Assembly (NCBI GenBank): GCA_004764695.1
Contig: SMSO01000031.1
Location: 7,311,261-7,375,260, forward strand
Length of the DNA: 64,000 nt
Source: Schizochytrium sp. TIO01
Lineage: Eukaryota; Sar; Bigyra; Thraustochytrida; Thraustochytriidae
Reading direction: 5' to 3'
Shown piece by piece: positions 1-11,508 of the stretch (its first letter is position 1; every line of letters begins with the position of its first letter). The notes below the pieces were generated by a model. That model was not told the origin of the DNA. It was given only the letters and a program-made list of their open reading frames with translations, and did no database searches. Both the position numbers and the translations under genes were made by a program.

Positions 1-1
1 T

Positions 2-709
2 AATTATCCACCTGGAGGCGACCCTCGGAGGATTGGCAAGTGGCCGGCGCCAACAGGTTACAATGAACATACCCCGAGTGCTCTCTGCGGATGCAACTTC
101 GAGGATGCTGGTGGGACGCATCATACTGTGCGACTCCGTGAGACCCCGCGCACGTTCTCGCGTGACGTGGACAACTCTGTCCCGCACCATTCTGCCTTTG
201 TGGCGGCTGGATTCTTCGTTGCGCATGGATCCATCGTCGCCAATGTACCTTTTGACCCGTTCATGCCCTACCTTTTCATGGGAGAGGAAATCTCACTCAC
301 CATTCGCTTCTGGACCAGTGGCTACGATATCTATGGACCAGCAATTAATGTTTTGCGCCACGAATACGTGCGTAAAGAGAGCCCCAAGTTCTGGGAAAGT
401 GTCACGATGGTCTTTAAGAATGGTGGCATACACAACAGTCTCACGGACCTCATCATTCCTCGAGTTCAGCACCTCGTTGGCTGGAAAGATGAACCTGCTC
501 GCACGGAAAGCGTGTTCGCAAGAGCGGATCAATTTGGGTGTGGAACCAAAAGATCTGCTCTGCAGTTCGTCAAGGTTATGCAGATCCGCGTCCGCTCGCT
601 GCGCCAGACTGCCCCCTCGTGGTGCGTCCATGGCACAGATATGCCCGCCAAACTTGCCCAGTGGGGCGTCTCTGACGACAGCTTGGACATCGAAGCGATG
701 GAAGATTAG
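2..709 (+). CDS. GT60-like GlcNAc transferase, C-terminal part (5' truncated by window edge)
   Basis: The frame is open from the first complete codon at base 2 to TAG at 707-709, so the gene begins left of the window. The visible 235 residues match the C-terminal half of the GlcNAc glycosyltransferase family (Pfam GlcNAc, GT60, the family of the Dictyostelium Skp1 GlcNAc-transferase). Key signatures are FVAAGFF, then VPFDPFMPYLFMGEEIS, then RFWTSGYDIYGP, followed by a His (LRHEY) and a Trp segment (FWESV). Family knowledge suggests transfer of GlcNAc from UDP-GlcNAc to protein hydroxyl groups. Whether this copy is cytosolic or Golgi cannot be told, because the N-terminus with any anchor and the donor-binding motif is missing. 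No frameshift is seen in the visible part. The family call is firm; the acceptor is unknown. Confidence 0.85.
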   Translation, partial: NYPPGGDPRRIGKWPAPTGYNEHTPSALCGCNFEDAGGTHHTVRLRETPRTFSRDVDNSVPHHSAFVAAGFFVAHGSIVANVPFDPFMPYLFMGEEISLTIRFWTSGYDIYGPAINVLRHEYVRKESPKFWESVTMVFKNGGIHNSLTDLIIPRVQHLVGWKDEPARTESVFARADQFGCGTKRSALQFVKVMQIRVRSLRQTAPSWCVHGTDMPAKLAQWGVSDDSLDIEAMED

Positions 710-1884
710 TCCTGACCAAGAGCAAAGGAGAATTAAAATCAGTGAGCTATGAATGCTTCGTAGAACCATACTCCTATCTTGCATGATATCATGTACGAAA
801 ATGCATTTTGCATCAATATTAATGCGATGTAGAAAAGCAAGCAAATATCGATTTTCGCACCATTTGCATTTCTCAAACCCTGGGTAAAAACTACGTAGAA
901 GTAGAACGGAAGAGCCCGCTCTTGTGACTCACGATCACCTTCAACGTAGCGATGGCAGTGATGACTACTACACTTTGCCATTCTCCAAAGAAGGAGAGGA
1001 AGAGAACGTAGAGGAAAATGGAAAGTGTGACACATTGTAAGCAAACTGCTCAAGAACTTGCATACATCTGTGTTTCTGGCGCCGATAGACAAGTCTGTAC
1101 AAACAAGCATACAACCAATTAAGCAAATAGTTACCTACGCAACTTACAATATAAAGTATCACTGCAAAAAAATAAAATAAATGAATCAATGTCTGCATCA
1201 AACTAAATCCCTCACGGGCTTGTTACATCACATGCCTAGAAATCGTCACAGTAAGTGGTCCATTGTGCTTCTCTGTACGTCTTTTTGTACATGAGAATGT
1301 GTGTGTTGTCTAGTTGATGTTTACAATAAAATAAAGTGGAGAAAAGTAACATTCATTATAAGATCTGTGTAGAGGCTCAAATGAAGACTGTGCTTCCCCT
1401 AAGAAAGAGTGAGAAACAGTTGAGAGATATTTGCAATCGTCACTTGATGTTGCCCTTATCTATTTTTCGTTAGACTGAGGAAAACAGCTAGCTTAAAAGA
1501 ACAAAGAGAAGAAAATCCATCGCACGGCTTGAACTGCAAACTCGACATAGATCAAAGAAAAAAAAAAAAGAGAAGGAAATAACGAAAAACGAAAAAAATG
1601 AAACAGCCAAGCGACCCAGGCATATCGTAGGCAATTCAGAATTCAGCCAGAAAAAAAGTCCCACATAGAAGTTGAAAGAAATCGGTTGACGAGGAAAGTA
1701 AGCCATCCATATACGATTCAAAACGCGGCAAGACTGCATGAGTGTGATCTGGTCTTTCAAACAAGACCTATCTCAACCCGAGCAAAATGCGCATCGCATC
1801 CTCACTGGCATCACGCATCTGACGGACCGAAGTAAACACGTGCAGGCTATAGGCTCGATCATGATGCCAACTCTTACAATGACT

Positions 1885-1916
<32 letters not shown>

Positions 1917-2259
1917 ATGGAGAATAGAGTTGGTGTTTGACGCATTGTGGCCTCTTTAATAAGATGTGTAATGATGATGTTCGAAATGTTGATAAAACTT
2001 GACCATGATGAGCCAGCCATCACCATTTAGCAAACGTTCACGCATGCACGCAACAAGGGCGCTTTAGAAGCATGAGCAAGAAGAAGACATGTTCAGCATC
2101 TTCAATTTAAAAGGTCAAAGCAAGTAGCGAAAAGCCCCAGAGCGCGGGCCCTGTGGCGTAATGATCAGTTATATAATTTGAGGCTGGGACGAGTCTGGTT
2201 AGATCGAAGCTGGCGGAGTCCAAAATCCCGGTAACGTCGCTGTCAAAGTCGCCCAGGGA
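710..2259. other. Intergenic spacer, no supported gene
   Basis: This spacer separates the converging GT60-like (+) and SERF-like (-) genes. It is A+T-rich with A-tracts near 1555-1570, two overlapping AATAAA-like hexamers around 1323-1333, and a TGA/ATG triplet array at 1885-1914. Several short open stretches exist (for example 823-924 and 888-1040 on the plus strand). None is longer than expected by chance for this composition, and none shows a family motif. Confidence 0.6.
1885..1914. repeat. (TGA)n trinucleotide microsatellite
   Basis: About ten uninterrupted TGA/ATG triplets in the spacer downstream of the SERF-like gene. No coding frame that uses it is supported. Confidence 0.9.
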
Positions 2260-2574
2260 TCAGGGCTTACTCTTGGAGAGCATCTTCTTGGTGTACTCCG
2301 GATCACGCTTGCCGGTGTGCGGGTTGACCATAGACTCAACCCTGGATTTGGCGACGTACTTTTCGCCACGGTCCTTTGGCTTTTCCTCTATTTTCCCCTC
2401 CTCTTTTAACTTCTGCTTCGCAGCGATCTTGGCCTGGAGCTTCTCAGCGTCACTCATTTTAGGTCCTGCGGCAGCCTTGTCATCCTTCTTGCCCTTCTTG
2501 GCCGCACCGCCAGCCTTCACCTTGCGAGCCTCTGCTCGGGCACGGTCCTTGTCGCGCTGGTTGCCACGAGTCAT
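2260..2574 (-). CDS. SERF/4F5-like small basic protein
   Basis: A 104-residue protein starts at the ATG at 2574, which gives the N-terminus MTRGNQRDKDRARAEARK. MTRGNQR is the hallmark of the 4F5/SERF (small EDRK-rich factor) family, which is why this ATG is preferred over an upstream non-ATG extension. The body is Lys/Ala/Glu-rich and probably disordered or helical (KAGGAAKKGKKDDK, then AKIAAKQKLKEEGK). The tail NPHTGKRDPEYTKKM resembles the C-terminal part of related small 4F5-type proteins. Family members are small, highly charged nucleic-acid- or amyloid-interacting proteins of the nucleus and cytosol; the role here is inferred from family only. The stop is TGA at 2260-2262. The gene is a single exon with no overlap with its neighbours. 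Confidence 0.8.
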   Translation of the reverse strand: MTRGNQRDKDRARAEARKVKAGGAAKKGKKDDKAAAGPKMSDAEKLQAKIAAKQKLKEEGKIEEKPKDRGEKYVAKSRVESMVNPHTGKRDPEYTKKMLSKSKP

Positions 2575-3291
2575 GATGTCTGTATGAAGGACAGAGGGAG
2601 AGTCGGAGAGCAACCGCAAGGGAGCGTCCAGGGCACGCAGCAACTGCAGCGCAAGAATTATCGATTTGCTTCTGAGCGATTAATTGCTCACGCTCGAGGT
2701 AGCATTCATTTCATTCACTCATTCTGCTTCAGTGTTTATTTCTACTTTAAGCTCACTATAGCTTGCAAAAATAAAAATCGGTTATAAGCAATATAAGCTA
2801 CTTACAAAAGAATAACTCAAAGTGTCAGGAACAGGTGATGATGCTGGGCCGCATATGTCCCGGAATTCCGGAATCTGAACAGTATACGGAACGTTCTACA
2901 GATGTTCCGGGGTTACCGTTATGAGTGGAATTAGTAAAGAAAAGGAAAGAAGGAAAGCGAAGTGGGATGGCGATAGGGCATAGTTGTTGAGGTGTCGAGA
3001 GATTTAGGGAGCTGAGCTGGCTGCAAGAATAGTTGAGTAAATTTTTAGCTGGGCGTGAGTAGCAGCTGTCCAGCTGTGCGACTGATTGACAAACAGCTGC
3101 TGCACCTTGCGAACTAAGTAAGCTAAGTTCGTGGGACATGCTTACATGCTGATTGGTTAGAGCTCTCGAACGGGGTCAAGCACGAGACGATTACTCTGAC
3201 AAATTAAACCTCAAGAACGGCAACAGTGTCTCGAGGTTTATTGAGAAACCTTCACGAGAAGTAGCAAAGAAAGGCCAGAGACTTCAGGACC
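2575..3291. other. Divergent promoter spacer
   Basis: This 717-bp spacer lies between the divergently transcribed SERF-like (-) and SH3/SAM (+) genes, so it should hold both promoters. No TATA box or other element can be assigned with confidence. The short ORFs inside it have no recognisable motif. Confidence 0.5.
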
Positions 3292-6200
3292 ATGGAAAAC
3301 AAATATGGGCACGTACAGAACACATCAGCAGCCGAATTATGCAAGAATGATGTGCGCTCTCTGCATGAAAATATACCACCAAGCGCACCATCGGTTCGCG
3401 TTTGTAAACGATTTGCGGGGTCAGTCGATCGTAAACAGCTTTCGTTAGAAAAGGGAAGCGTAGTATGGATTGTCAGGGAGACAACCATGGATACAGAGCG
3501 AGGCAGATGGTGGATCGGGTACAATGCTCAAGGAAAACGGGGTGCTTTTCCCGATGAGTGCGTAAACACACAAAACCTAGACACTAGTATTCTTAAAAAG
3601 GTCGCAGCAGAAGATATGGTATCTCAAAAGGAACTGCGACGCAAATACCTGAATATCAGTATTGCCAAACGACAGGCAACAAAAAATCGCGAGGTTGAAT
3701 ATTGCTTAAGGGCAGGAGAATATCATATTGAGCTTGCTGAGGGAATGTCATTGCAGTATGCTAAGCTCATTCTTGAAAATGGTATGATTGACTTGAAAAA
3801 TACAACACACGCTCTACATCTTCCTGGGAAAAATGGCAAAACTGGATAGACAATACAATACATATATCCCGAGACATTGCAGATCAAGCGAAATCATCCC
3901 GAGGCTTTGTTCAGCTTGCCATAGGGCTGACTACGAAAGACGGAAATTTTGAGCGTTGGCGACTTGCTCTGATCCCTATTCTCAAGTACCCAGCTATTGA
4001 ATTTGAGCTCAGCGAGACCGTGAGCGTCTGGTTTTCCGCAAACCAAACTGCTCGCCCTGAGTCTACATTTTCATTATTAAGCAGTGCCGAAATTCAACTA
4101 TGTGTTGAAGCACTACTAAACATTGAGATATCGATGAAATCTGCCAAAGTGAGCCTCTTTCTCGTTCCCGTGAAGGACGTAATCGAGGAGTTTCTCTCTG
4201 ACCCGAAAAAAGGTGGAGGAAGCATCACTGCAATTACTTCAAAGCGAAGCCCAACCTACAAAGTCAGGAAAACTAGTGAGATTAGACATTCAAAACCTCC
4301 TGGAACTTCCTATGCTTGACGTTTATTTTGGTACTGTAGGTGCAAATCTTTACAACCAGGACAATGATCTCGTCGGTTCGAGAATTATGCCCCTGGCGAA
4401 CCTAACGAGATTTCAACGTCCATTCACTTTTACCCTGCGATCGATGACACACTTTGGAATTTCTCGCGCTGCAAGCTTACAGCTCATTGTCAAAACAATA
4501 CCGGAACTGAAATCTATTGCCCGTCCAGGATCGCCAGAACGAAAAGCATCCCCTACTCACTTCAAAACCAGGAGATCTTCACCAAAGAAAGATGTCAATG
4601 CAGAGCTGACATCAAATCGAAAACATAAAAGCTCAAGCCCCAAAAAGGTTTTACATGACGTATCAACCCACAGCAACGAAAAAAAGGTATTTAGACCCCG
4701 TCCTCATAGTGCATCTCCCTCCAGAAATAGTCAAAATGGAAATTCATCGCTTCACATGCAAGCTAACTCCAAAATTCATGAGCTAATTGAAGACCAGAAG
4801 CGCCATAAGAGTAAGAGTGCACCATCAAGTCCTCGAAAAGACTATGTGGTCTCTACTCGGCAAGAGATTAGTATCTCGCCGCAGGATTCATCTCTAGAAC
4901 CTCAATCCAAAAAGTCGTTGCAGAATCAGGCGAGAACTGAAATTCACCAACTTCTAGGTACTTCGGTAACACACTGCGATCGACATAACCGTGAGATGAG
5001 CCCTACTCAAAGAGCTCATTACACTAATACCGCTCGTTTTGAACTTGGGCAACTTTTGAGCAAAAGTTCACTTGACACTAACACCTTCGGTTCGCTCAAT
5101 TCACAATCCTCAATTATTAACCACAAACATCAAAAGCCTGAAATTATCTATGATAGCTCTGACAGCGATCTCGATAGTATGGAAAGCGACTCACATATTT
5201 TTAGTAAGAACCTTCCATCTGGCAATATTGGTGCTGTTTCTCCAGTACACATTCAGAAGCTTGACTCGCCTCAAGGACTGATGTCCGTAAACTCACCTGG
5301 TATTTTCTCACCGCAATGTAGCGACACAGAAACCGAGACGTCTGACAGTGAGGAAGAAATTCTAAGGCACCCTGCCCGAAAACGCGACTCACTAAAAACC
5401 GAGAATAGTAGGACACAGGAACGTACGACAGAAGAGATTGAACAAGGTTTGAGCTCCATCGTTCATGAAAGAGAGGACCTTATAGATGACCCTCAGCAAG
5501 TAGCGGAGCTTCTCTTTGAGCAAGATCGCATCGAAGCATTGCAACGTGGACTCAGTGGCTGCCTTAAGATGTCACACCTTCAATTATGGGAGCTTGTTGC
5601 CGATTTCAAGCTTTGGGACAAGGTTGCAAAAGGCTTGGGTAGTCTGAGACGCGATCGAGACACAGTTTTACCTTTGCTAGACATGTCAGCTTTAGGGGCT
5701 ATATTGCATCTTCAAAACGATACATTGGCACTGCGGCAGCTCCGTCGAGCATTGTTGGACCTTTTAAGAGTAGATAGCATAGAACAAGCTTATGAACAAC
5801 AAGAACTCGGAGACATTGAGCGAATTGCCGCAGGTTTTGACCTTGCAGAGAACGACGTCAAGACGCAAAAGTGGCCTGCTCTAATGAAGATTCCATTTTT
5901 AGATTGGACCTCACAGCAAGTAGCTATGCTTTTTCAAGAGTGCGGAGCAGATAGCACTCGTATTCAGCAAAACAGCATCGATGGAAAATTTCTGGTCCAA
6001 CATGAGGCTCAAGGAGCATATGTCTTGGAGCAAGAGTTGCATAGTCTCGGGATTGAAGACCCTATAATTCGACAACGGCTCCAATACCAAATTAGTCTCT
6101 TGGTAAAGCGCATCGGTCCAGCACAACCTTCTCAACTCAATAACCAAAATCTAGAGAAGGAAAATAATGGCTTGAAGTCCCGTACAATATCCCAACCTCA

Positions 6201-9200
6201 GCGCCAAGATAGCAGTATGAGCGATGACCAGGGAGCATGGTGGGCAAGCCGCGCATATGGGCTTCGAGCCCGAAAACCTCTTGAAACTTGGTCTGTAAAC
6301 GATGTGATTCGCTTAGCGAAATTACTGAAATTACCAGACGCAATTGTGGCCCGCATGCAGTCATATGCACTTGATGGCCGTGGACTTATTGACTTGACAA
6401 GAGATGAGATGAGGTATGAATTGGGACTCCCACCACATGAGCTAGATGTAGTAGAGGCCTCTCGTAAGTTGCTGCACTTACCCCCTGAGATTTTACTTGG
6501 CTCCTCAGACTATCTTCAAGTTCGCATCAAGAATATGAAACACTCGGTATGGTTGGATCAAGAAACAAGTGCAACCAGCATCAATATTGCGCTTAATCGA
6601 ATGCACACAATCATTTTACGTCCTGGACCTGGTTTAATGCAAGCAGTGACTTATGCTTCCCAAAAAGCAAATAGGCGTCAAACTGTAGCAACAAGGATTT
6701 GGTATCGACTGTTAGAGTACGGAATTCAAGATGATCGTTCTATCTCTGGTCAAACTAATGCTTCTGACCTTGGCAAAGCGTTTTCCGATGCTGGCGCGGC
6801 TTCCCTTACCGCTGTGATAAGGAAGCATACCATTGAAACTGTCCCTGAGCGTCTTGCAAGATGGGACCCTCTGCAAAGCCTTCTCGTAACCACATCTGGG
6901 CAAGTGAACGGATGGCGATATCTTGGAACGACTAGTGTCGAGCGAGGTTGCGATGATGAATGCGCACGATTAGAAGTAGCTTTTGATACCCAGGCATTTC
7001 CCTCAAGTGAATCAAAGTTTAAGCGTATTTACCGCTTTTGCTTTCTTGTGCAAGTTGGTACTATGAAATCCCTAGAAAATGACTTTAATGTTCTTGCGAT
7101 CCCTCTCCGGAATGGAATCGATGAGCACTCGGTCCATCGTGGTATACACATGTTTGCGTTAACATCTCCATTCTCTCTTTCGCAACATGGATCGAGCGAA
7201 AGCAGGAAGGAAAAGGCAGCAACAAAACTGCGGTTGCACAAATCCAAGCCAACGAAAAGGTCGACTTCTTCTAGGAAGACTAAGTTAGTTTCCTCTACGT
7301 CTGGCGCACGTTTTAAAGACTCTACAAAGATAAAGACTGGCGGGACAGACAATTCTCGTAGCTCACTCGATGAAAGTTTGAAGCAAAACCCTCCAAGGGA
7401 TGCACATAACGGTATGCAGGACCCATCCAGCTTGCACAAAATTAAGAATGTGGCTCCGCCTACTGTACCTGCTCGCATACTTGTATCAAGAAAGCCTGCA
7501 ACTTCACATCGTAAATTGTATCAAGAGGATTTGAAGGTGCAGAAAATCGAAAAACTTGAGGAAGCTCAGCATGAACTCCAATCTGCAATCGACCAAGTTA
7601 TTGAAAACCAAAAAGGTATTCAAAATCAAAGGACTGAGCAATTAACAAGTCTTCGCACTGAAGCAGCATTTCATTTGGGAGCACTAATGAACGGACAACA
7701 AGCAAAGTCTCAATTTTCGAACAACAAGACAACAGGCCTTCAATACGAAGCACAAGTGGCTTTAGAGAATCTTAAAGAAGGATTTCTACATAAAAAGACT
7801 AAAGTCACTTCTGGAAGTGGAGCAGCTGGCCCATTACATTTGGCGAGTGTCACACGGCCTAAGCACTTCAAAGTCAGTGAGACCGAGCCCTTCTCGCCAA
7901 TCTCTGTGTCATCTCTTTCCGCGTCATCATCATCGTCATCTTCTTCCTCCTCCTCATCATCAAGCGATGAATCTTCCAAATGGTGGGACTATCAATCTAC
8001 AGAAGGAGATAATCACGAGCATAGAGCTAGTGCTTCAAGTTGGGTTGACGAATTGACAATAGCAGATCGTAGCGATGTCAAGCTAGCTCCAAACTCTCCG
8101 TCTTCTACTTCTTCCTCTTCCTCTTCCCCTTCCTCTTCTTCGTCCTCCAGTTCCTCTTCAAAACCACAACATGCAGGGCAGGCTAACAATCCTTTGCCTC
8201 CTGGAAAGCCTGCAGGACAAGAAGAAGGTATGATGCAAGTTTGGGCCCAGACGATCAGTTCCCAGTACCTGAATGCTAAAACAGGAGGCAAAACCTTTAC
8301 ATACCCGCTGCGGCCATCAAATACTTCTGCAGAAAGATATATTCATAAACTTAAGATGGCTGTATGCAGAACAGGGGCAGATCAGTGCTTGACGCTTCTT
8401 AAGCTTCATGATCTTACGCACGAGGGGTGGATTTCAGAACAGGCCCTCTCCTTATTTATCAAAGATTTAAGCCACCCAGAGCTATGTGAGGATTTACATA
8501 ACGTGCTTTTGGACCTCTATAAGGCACCTGGGCAGGATGTGTTCGACATGAAAGGAGAGCGAATCATGATTCGATACGAGCGTCTGGTTCGTAATTGGAC
8601 CATGGACGAAGGAGCTTATTGGCAGGCACTCGTGAATCGTATCTGGGCGAGAGCTGATGTTGAAGAAGTTGATTTACTTTGTCTGTCTGCAACCGACCTA
8701 AGAATTCTTCAGAACTTGGTGAAGAATCTTGATTCAGGTTTGAATTCTGAAGATTTAGGTTATTTACTGCCAAACAATATACTTGCGGAAAACAGACTTT
8801 TAGACACGCCACTTATTCGTGTGAACTCAAAGATTCTATGGAAAGCTCTCGTGAGCGTTCTTCAACATCACCAAGATACCTTTAAAGAAATGTGCCGGTT
8901 TCAGAGTTCTACAAATGAAGACGGAGAAAATGCTCATATTGTAGAAACCAAACTTTTTGCAAACGCTGTCAAAATGCTTTTGAAAACCTCGCTTCTAGAA
9001 AATGAGTTAGATTGTCTTGAGATCGCAGCAGGGAAAATCAAGGAGGGCTATATTAACTGCCAGCTCATATTTGAGGGATTTATTAATGATGTTTCAATAA
9101 ACTTTGAATCAGCGTTACAACTCCTTCATGCCGATGATGCTGACGCTACTGGCTTTGTGGACGAGCAAGCGATGGAAAATGCACTTCGCAAGTGTATGCG

Positions 9201-11187
9201 TCACGAAGGCACTTCACGCGACCACGTTGAAATTGCGCACGGGCTTGCTTCAGAATATGTTAGCAAAAAAGTCCCATACGCCGAGTGGATGGTGGCAAGT
9301 TTACGTTTACCTCGGGAAACTGCGGCATTTTCGGAATTGGTTCGTCTAGGTTGCTGGTTTATAAAGATGGATCAAAATCAACAAAACGCTTTGCTGCAAG
9401 CTCTTTGGCAACAAGGTACCATGTGTTCACGTTCACATCTCCAGGGAACCTTGGAGGAGTCAGGATTCTCAAGCTCCCTACTGTTGGAGAGTTGCATATA
9501 TGCTCAGGCCTTTGTTGTAGCTGAAGGTGAGCGAGATTCTGATGACCAACTGGGTACTAATACAAGTCAGATAGTTTCCCTCAAACATGGCCAATTGGTT
9601 CTGGCAGCTCTTCGAGAGAATGGTGGATATTCAGAGTCAACTGAAAAAGTAGAGGCCCGACGGCTTGCACAAAAAGTCCTACAGCACGTTTATTTATGGC
9701 ATTTCATTCGTGAACAAGGTGGGCTACATGAATATCTTGAAACAATGTATCAAATGGATGTTGATGCTCGTGGGTATCTCAAATTCGGAGATTTTTGCAA
9801 TGCGTTAGGGTGTGGAAATGATGATGCCTTTGCCAGTGCAATATTCTCCTCTAGAGAAAACTCACTAGGCCAATCAGGAGGTATGAATACTGACTACGGA
9901 GACATTTACTATGAGTCAATGATTTTGGAGGCGATAGAGTCGCTATTTCCCAATTCAACGCAAATGGAATTAATAACACATGCAATGCTCAGAAGAGCTA
10001 TGAAGCGATGCCTCCTTGATCATGGAGAATCTTTACTAGATCTGTGTTCATCACATGACTCCGAAAATACAGGATATATTTCAATACACGAGCTTTGCTG
10101 GGAACTTGGCAAGTTAGGCATTCCACTAAGAGCAGAAGGTCCAGAGGCACTCTCAATTTTACGAAAATACTCAACCAAAAGCGGGAAGATAATTATGAGG
10201 AGCTCTGAAGACACCCCACTGTCTCAAATAGATTATGAAACGCTTCTTCTAGATACAGCATTGATTGATGTGAAGGGTAATATTTCCCTTGAGGAGGAAA
10301 TCAAAAGAAACTTTGCCATCAGCGTGCTGAATCGCACTCTTCGTTCGCAGAACCAGTACGATGGAATATTACATTTAATATCCCTAGAGCTTCCGCAACA
10401 AGCCCATGACCTTAGCACATTGGTTTGCGATAAAACTCAACTGGCACGTTTGCTCAACAAGGTTTTCAATTTGATGCCACAAGGGCAGCACCAAATCCAG
10501 CAACTACAAATGTTGAAAGTTCAGCATGTTCTAGATTGTATTGTGGACTCATTTGCTAAAGATGAGAGGGGGCGTTCAAACATTAACCTTGGAGAACTAG
10601 TTGAAAAACTCGATAGAAACAGCAAGGACCAAGCAAGGTATGTATTGCGGTGCATCCTCGAAAAGGCTCGAACTACGTCAATCAATCTCTACGAGGTGTT
10701 TCGTACAATGGACGGTGATTTGGATGGAACTATATCTGTACGAATGCTAAACCAAGCTTTGGAGGCAATAGGGCTGCCAAGTTTGGATGAAAGTGCTTTA
10801 GATCTCTTGGGTGCTTTTACTTCTGAGAGCGTTGTGGCATATGAACTATTACTGGAACGTGCCATTGAATTTGTTTACGATAAACCTCACGAGGGAATGA
10901 GTGCTGATCGTCTGAGGGCAATTGTATGCCGAATCAACGCAATCATAATTCGGAATGGGCATGCAACGAGTGAACGAGGGGTTTTTGCTACCTTAGTGGA
11001 CGAAACAGAGTCCGATAGAAGTGATGCTGGCCTAAGCAATTGGGATCTCTTTTTCACACTCCGAAAGTACAAAGTAGTCGCTATCGAGACAATCGAGGAC
11101 TTGGATTTTGCTCTTGCCCACCTACTCCCGCATAAAATCGCCCCCATAGAAATCGGTATGGAAGATTGGCTTGTTCTAACACGGTGA
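3292..11187 (+). CDS. SH3 / SAM / EF-hand scaffold protein, frame interrupted near the 5' end
   Basis: A large scaffold-type gene read in three segments: 3292 to about 3828 (frame 1), about 3828-4212 (frame 3) and 4213-11187 (frame 1). Joined, it gives about 2,631 residues. The start ATG at 3292 sits in a good context (ACCATGG). An SH3-like domain lies at nt 3385-3570 (WWIGYNAQGKRGAFPDECV). Next come a beta-rich region, a Ser/Pro/Lys-rich linker, and two SAM domains (nt 5870-6115 and 6270-6480) with a possible third SAM-like segment at 5550-5770. A coiled coil spans 7530-7680, and two poly-Ser tracts follow. The C-terminal third is helical with EF-hand-like loops; the clearest is DGDLDGTISVRM near 10710, with weaker ones near 9120, 9750 and 10060. 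SH3 and SAM domains suggest a cytoskeletal or signalling adaptor that may sense calcium. The domain calls are solid for SAM and fair for SH3 and EF-hand. No ortholog name is proposed. Confidence 0.8.
3782..3849 (+). other. First frame change: candidate 68-nt GT-AG intron or A-run indel
   Basis: The 5' frame ends at TAG 3847-3849 while the next segment is open in another frame. Two explanations fit. In the first, an intron from GTATGA (3782) to ATAG (3849) joins the frames exactly. In the second, one A is missing from the A5 run at 3829-3833; restoring it gives a continuous PGKKWQNW reading. The skipped stretch has no in-frame stop before its last three bases and reads like coding sequence, which slightly favours the indel. 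Confidence 0.45.
4149..4212 (+). other. Second frame change: candidate 64-nt GT-AG intron or A-run indel
   Basis: The frame returns to that of the 5' segment. Removing GTGAGC...AAAAAAG (4149-4212) as an intron restores it exactly at codon boundaries. So does deleting one A from the A6 run at 4206-4211, which gives DPKKVEEASL. The interval is itself open in the preceding frame and looks coding (VSLFLVPVKDVIEEFL), which favours a homopolymer error. Confidence 0.45.
7924..7962 (+). repeat. Poly-serine tract 1 in the SH3/SAM scaffold gene
   Basis: About 13 near-consecutive Ser codons with mixed TCA/TCT/TCC/TCG usage, so it is not a pure triplet microsatellite. Acidic residues (DESS) follow. It is likely a flexible linker. 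Confidence 0.85.
8098..8160 (+). repeat. Poly-serine tract 2 in the SH3/SAM scaffold gene
   Basis: A second Ser-rich run broken by single Pro and Thr residues, encoded mostly by TCT/TCC in a pyrimidine-rich strand. With tract 1 it brackets a short acidic, Trp-containing segment. Confidence 0.85.
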
Positions 11188-11472
11188 GCTTAGATGATCT
11201 AATCATTTAAACGTAAAATCAAATATCCTCACATTCCCCAAATGCTGGACCGCCCTAAGCGTTCATTTCTTACTCCACAGCGGTTGGGAATAAATGGAAC
11301 CATGAGGGCATCTCGCTTCGTTTAACAAGATTTCACCATTCTAGATATTCAAAGAACCCTTGCATGTCCTTGATTTGCTCATTCGCTTCTCGGCCTTTTC
11401 TGATGATGGACCATGTAGTTTGTCGCCTTTGTACTTCGAAATCAACTTTACTCCCTTCACCGTGGAGGCACT

Positions 11473-11508
11473 ATTCTGTTCTGTTCTATTCTGTTCTGTT
11501 CTGTTCTT
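11473..11508. repeat. (TTCTG)n pentanucleotide repeat
   Basis: Seven near-perfect TTCTG/TTCTA units lie about 290 bp after the stop codon of the SH3/SAM gene. Confidence 0.85.

Noticed and set aside
33-844. Long ORFs overlapping the GT60-like gene in other frames and strand
   Set aside because: They are shadows of the frame that carries the GT60 signatures and have no motif of their own.
823-1040. Coding-looking stretches in two plus frames after the GT60-like gene
   Set aside because: Each is only 34-51 codons, needs a frame switch, and is within chance expectation. No family motif.
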